Assembly (NCBI GenBank): GCA_945876095.1
Contig: CAMCMP010000010.1
Span: 51,006 to 115,005 of the forward strand
Length of the DNA stretch: 64,000 nt
Direction of reading: 5' to 3'
DNA from: Chitinophaga pinensis
Lineage (GTDB): Bacteria > Bacteroidota > Bacteroidia > Chitinophagales > Chitinophagaceae
How positions within the stretch are numbered: position 1 is the stretch's first letter; each line of letters begins with the position of its first letter. The notes beneath the pieces were generated by a model. It had not been told where the DNA came from and did not search any database. It saw only the letters and a list, made by a program, of their open reading frames with translations. Position numbers and translations under genes: made by a program. This document shows positions 61,520 to 64,000 of this stretch, in pieces.

Positions 61520-63118
61520 ATGGACTGTAACGCATCTTTTTTAACTTATGCCCAAACGGGATATTTTTCTAAAACCGTATTGGATTACGTTCAGCAATCT
61601 CCTTCTATACAGCCTTTTTACAATCATCCAGTTTCTGTTGCTGGAATGAAAGCAGCTATAGAGCAGCGAAAAAAATTTCCTACTAATAGAAAATTATTGG
61701 TAACACTGTTAAAGAAACAGTACAGCTCTTTAGAAGTTGGTAAGTTGGTGGCTGCTAATATCGAGTCATTAGAAAATGAAAATACCTTTACTATTACTAC
61801 TGCACATCAACCCAATATTTTTACCGGTCCTCTTTATTTTATTTATAAAATTTTGCATGTAGCTAAACTTTCAGCTCAATTAAAAGAGTCGTTTCCTGAA
61901 AATAATTTTGTACCGGTTTATTATATGGGTAGCGAGGATGCAGATTTAGATGAATTAGGACATATTTACTGCAATGGCGAAAAGAAAGTCTGGGAAACTA
62001 ATCAAACCGGTGCTGTAGGGCGAATGAAGGTAGATAAGTCATTGTTAAAATTATTGAATAGTCTAGAAGGAGAGCTATCTGTTCAAATTTTTGGAGCCGA
62101 GATTATCCAACTAATGAAGAATTGTTATCAGGAAGGTGAAACCATTGAAAAAGCTACTTTTAAATTAGTGAATCATCTTTTTGAATCATTTGGCTTGGTG
62201 GTATTATTGCCGGATAGCGCTGAGGTGAAAGCAGCTTTTATCCCTGTGATGCAAAAGGAATTACTCGATTTTTTTTCACAGAAGGAAGTAGAACAAACCG
62301 TTGCAAATTTTCCTACAGAATATAAAATTCAAGCAAGCGGAAGAGAATTGAATTTATTTTACTTACTGAATGGACAGCGGGAAAGAATAGAGCATAACAA
62401 TCGCGAATGGGCTGTATTAAATACTGAATTAAAATTTAGTGAAGAACAAATAATTGAAGAGCTCAATCAATATCCAGATCGTTTTAGTCCTAATGTAATT
62501 CTAAGACCAGTATTGCAAGAATTCATTTTGCCTAATATAGCTTTTATAGGTGGTGGAGGAGAAATCGCCTATTGGTTACAGTTGAAAAGGGTGTTTAAAA
62601 AAGTTGCAGTTCCTTATCCTATGTTAGTCATTAGGAACTCGTTTTTATTTATTCCAAAGGAAATTCAGTATTTGGTTAATCAACTTCAACTCACTCATGC
62701 TGGTCTCTTTAAAAATGAGACAGAATTGATGAATCAATTAGTGATGAGTGAAAGTAAGTTGCAACTTGATCTTAAAGAAGAGCAATTAGAATTAGCTTTT
62801 TTTTATAAAAAAATAAAATCAATTGCAGAAAGTATTGACACTACACTTTCAAGGCATGTAGCATCCTTAGAAATACAGGCAGCTAAGAAAATTTCTGTAT
62901 TGGAAAAGAAAATACTAAGGGCAGAAAAGAAAAAATTTGAAGCGCAACAAAGGCAGTTGCATAAAATAAAGTCTCAATTATTTCCTAATGATAATTTGCA
63001 GGAAAGGATGGATAACCTTCTTGTTTATTATGCTAAATGGGGAAAGCAATTTCTAGAAATGATTTATAAAAATTCACCAGAACTAGAGCAACAGTTTGTG
63101 ATTTTGACTGAAGTTTAA
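61520..63118 (+). CDS. bshC: Bacillithiol biosynthesis cysteine-adding enzyme BshC
   Basis: Last step of bacillithiol synthesis: joins cysteine to GlcN-malate. The 532-residue protein has TAHQPNIFTGPLYFIYKI and YYMGSEDADLDELGHI near residues 93-145, GGGGEIAYWLQLKRVF near 345 and a long coiled-coil C-terminal part (AAKKISVLEKKILRAEKKKFEAQ...). Length and motifs match. BshA and BshB genes are not in the window. It converges with purE. Confidence 0.93.
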   Translation: MDCNASFLTYAQTGYFSKTVLDYVQQSPSIQPFYNHPVSVAGMKAAIEQRKKFPTNRKLLVTLLKKQYSSLEVGKLVAANIESLENENTFTITTAHQPNIFTGPLYFIYKILHVAKLSAQLKESFPENNFVPVYYMGSEDADLDELGHIYCNGEKKVWETNQTGAVGRMKVDKSLLKLLNSLEGELSVQIFGAEIIQLMKNCYQEGETIEKATFKLVNHLFESFGLVVLLPDSAEVKAAFIPVMQKELLDFFSQKEVEQTVANFPTEYKIQASGRELNLFYLLNGQRERIEHNNREWAVLNTELKFSEEQIIEELNQYPDRFSPNVILRPVLQEFILPNIAFIGGGGEIAYWLQLKRVFKKVAVPYPMLVIRNSFLFIPKEIQYLVNQLQLTHAGLFKNETELMNQLVMSESKLQLDLKEEQLELAFFYKKIKSIAESIDTTLSRHVASLEIQAAKKISVLEKKILRAEKKKFEAQQRQLHKIKSQLFPNDNLQERMDNLLVYYAKWGKQFLEMIYKNSPELEQQFVILTEV

Positions 63119-63154
63119 TCGGTTGGATAGCCTCTAATTAGAGTAATTAATTTT

Positions 63155-63712
63155 TTATTTGTCAAATTGGTTGGTGTATCCTAAGCGTTTTACATTTTTA
63201 ACGCTTTCCATTACGATATCATCCTGATATTCTTTGTAAGCCTCTAATTTTCCGGCAATGGAGGTGTCATGAAGTGCTAGTATTTGTGCGGCTAATATTC
63301 CAGCATTTTTAGCACCATTAAGTGCTACAGTTGCTACCGGCACCCCGTAGGGCATTTGTAAAATAGAAAGCATAGAATCCCATCCATCAATGGAATTAGA
63401 AGATTTTACTGGAACTCCAATGACAGGTAAAATTGTATTTGCAGCAACCATACCTGGTAAATGTGCAGCACCACCAGCTCCTGCGATGATCACTTTAATA
63501 CCTCGTGCTTTTGCTTTAATAGCATAATCTCTTAAACGCTCAGGAGTTCGGTGAGCGGATACTATCGTTAATTCAGGTTCTACTTCAAATTGTCGAAGCA
63601 TTTCTGCAGCACCTTTCATTATTTCTAAGTCACTTTCACTGCCCATAATAATTCCAACCAAAGGGGCAGTTTCATTTTGTTTTTTGGAGGTAGAAGTTGA
63701 TTGCTCGCTCAT
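63155..63712 (-). CDS. purE: 5-(carboxyamino)imidazole ribonucleotide mutase
   Basis: Converts N5-CAIR to CAIR in purine synthesis. A 185-residue class I PurE with the signature [46 protein letters not shown] and the catalytic loops. An 18-residue Ser/Thr/Lys-rich N-terminal extension precedes the usual start; [14 protein letters not shown] is part of the frame and its ATG is the only good start. PurK is not adjacent. It converges with bshC; beyond its start is repeat copy 3. Confidence 0.96.
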   Translation of the reverse strand: MSEQSTSTSKKQNETAPLVGIIMGSESDLEIMKGAAEMLRQFEVEPELTIVSAHRTPERLRDYAIKAKARGIKVIIAGAGGAAHLPGMVAANTILPVIGVPVKSSNSIDGWDSMLSILQMPYGVPVATVALNGAKNAGILAAQILALHDTSIAGKLEAYKEYQDDIVMESVKNVKRLGYTNQFDK

Positions 63713-63859
63713 GGTTAAATGGTTAAAGGCTATTTTAAATCAATCTCTTTGTTATTAAATGTCAAGATAAGTAATAACTATGAATTTTTTAATAAATAAT
63801 TAGTTGACCCTAAAAAAGTTGGGTTAAGAAATTTGCAATTATACTTGTTTGACGCCCTC

Positions 63860-64000
63860 GAATAAAAAGTGCTAGAAATTTGAATTATCAGCCGTTAAAA
63901 AATCAAGGCTGTTTGAGCGGGCAATTCCTTTAAAGAAACAAACTCTACTCGCGAGTTCCTTGATTTTAGGCTGATATTTCAAATTTCAGCCTTTTTATTC
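63860..64000 (-). repeat. Structured interspersed repeat, copy 3 (inverted, cut at window end)
   Basis: In the opposite orientation. The palindrome is again exactly 141 bp, from GAATAAAAAG at 63860 to TTTTTATTC at 64000, ending at the window edge, so the T/A hairpin expected beyond it is not visible. Inner arms are AAATTTGAAATA and, on the other side, AAATTTGAATTA read from the same direction; the G-C pair differs from copies 1 and 2. Confidence 0.85.

Noticed and set aside
63119..63154. Hairpin CTCTAATTAGAG as terminator between bshC and purE
   Set aside because: The self-complementary 12-mer leaves no proper loop and the T-run is 8 bases away; too weak to call.

Overview
The window is about 64 kb of an AT-rich chromosome from a member of the Bacteroidota, most likely near the family Chitinophagaceae. 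Support: recurrent TAnnTTTG-type -7 promoter boxes, lineage-typical families (DUF3810, DUF2723, DUF4295, the mitochondrial-type aconitase, bacillithiol synthesis by BshC), zinc-free ribosomal proteins, and a Bacteroidota-type IS200-like transposase. There is no rRNA, CRISPR array or prophage. Family assignment is inference; phylum is well supported.

Layout. 1-10.1 kb: aconitase (cut by the left edge), a PspC-like membrane protein, an intergenic structured repeat, threonine dehydrogenase, the DUF177-rpmF-plsX operon, a DUF3810 membrane protein, TspO, a secreted alpha/beta hydrolase, and a transferred-looking pair of a pentapeptide-repeat protein and a GyrI-like protein. 10.2-11.5 kb: dCTP deaminase and a phosphopantetheinyl transferase. 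11.8-22.2 kb: a leftward block for extracellular sugar chemistry, holding a secreted glycosidase, membrane and secreted c-type cytochromes of the planctomycete type (with DUF1501 and DUF1549/DUF1553 partners), a beta-propeller protein, and 2-keto-3-deoxygalactonate kinase and aldolase. 22.3-28 kb: three tRNAs (Leu-GAG, Gly-GCC, Leu-TAA), an orphan histidine kinase diverging from a glycosyltransferase, a dead IS200-like transposase between small palindromes, and a nucleotidyltransferase with a small partner. 28-32.2 kb: TMEM220-like protein, a cytochrome-propeller protein and a DUF1080 (3-keto-glycoside hydrolase family) protein. 32.7-41.4 kb: branching enzyme, a large surface protein, MazG and a PolX-like protein. 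41.6-64 kb: a histone H1-like protein, rplU-rpmA, plsC-type acyltransferase, priA-murB, a MoxR/VWA pair, a DUF2723 protein, an EamA transporter, rpmB-rpmG-DUF4295, ftsY, a CvfB-like protein, rimO, bshC and purE.

How the genes work together. The two sugar blocks (11.8-22.2 and 28.1-32.2 kb) look like one theme: periplasmic or surface oxidation and cleavage of glycosides with electrons taken up by c-type hemes, and cytoplasmic use of 2-keto-3-deoxy acids by the kinase/aldolase pair. That link is inferred from order and families. The remaining genes are mostly housekeeping.

The most unusual non-coding signal is a family of 141-bp imperfect palindromes (2867-3007, 59543-59683, 63860-64000) whose arms differ between copies but largely keep pairing, preceded in two copies by a second hairpin whose stem also covaries, and followed at 59.6-59.9 kb by tandem extra copies of one arm. 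I do not recognise it as a named element.
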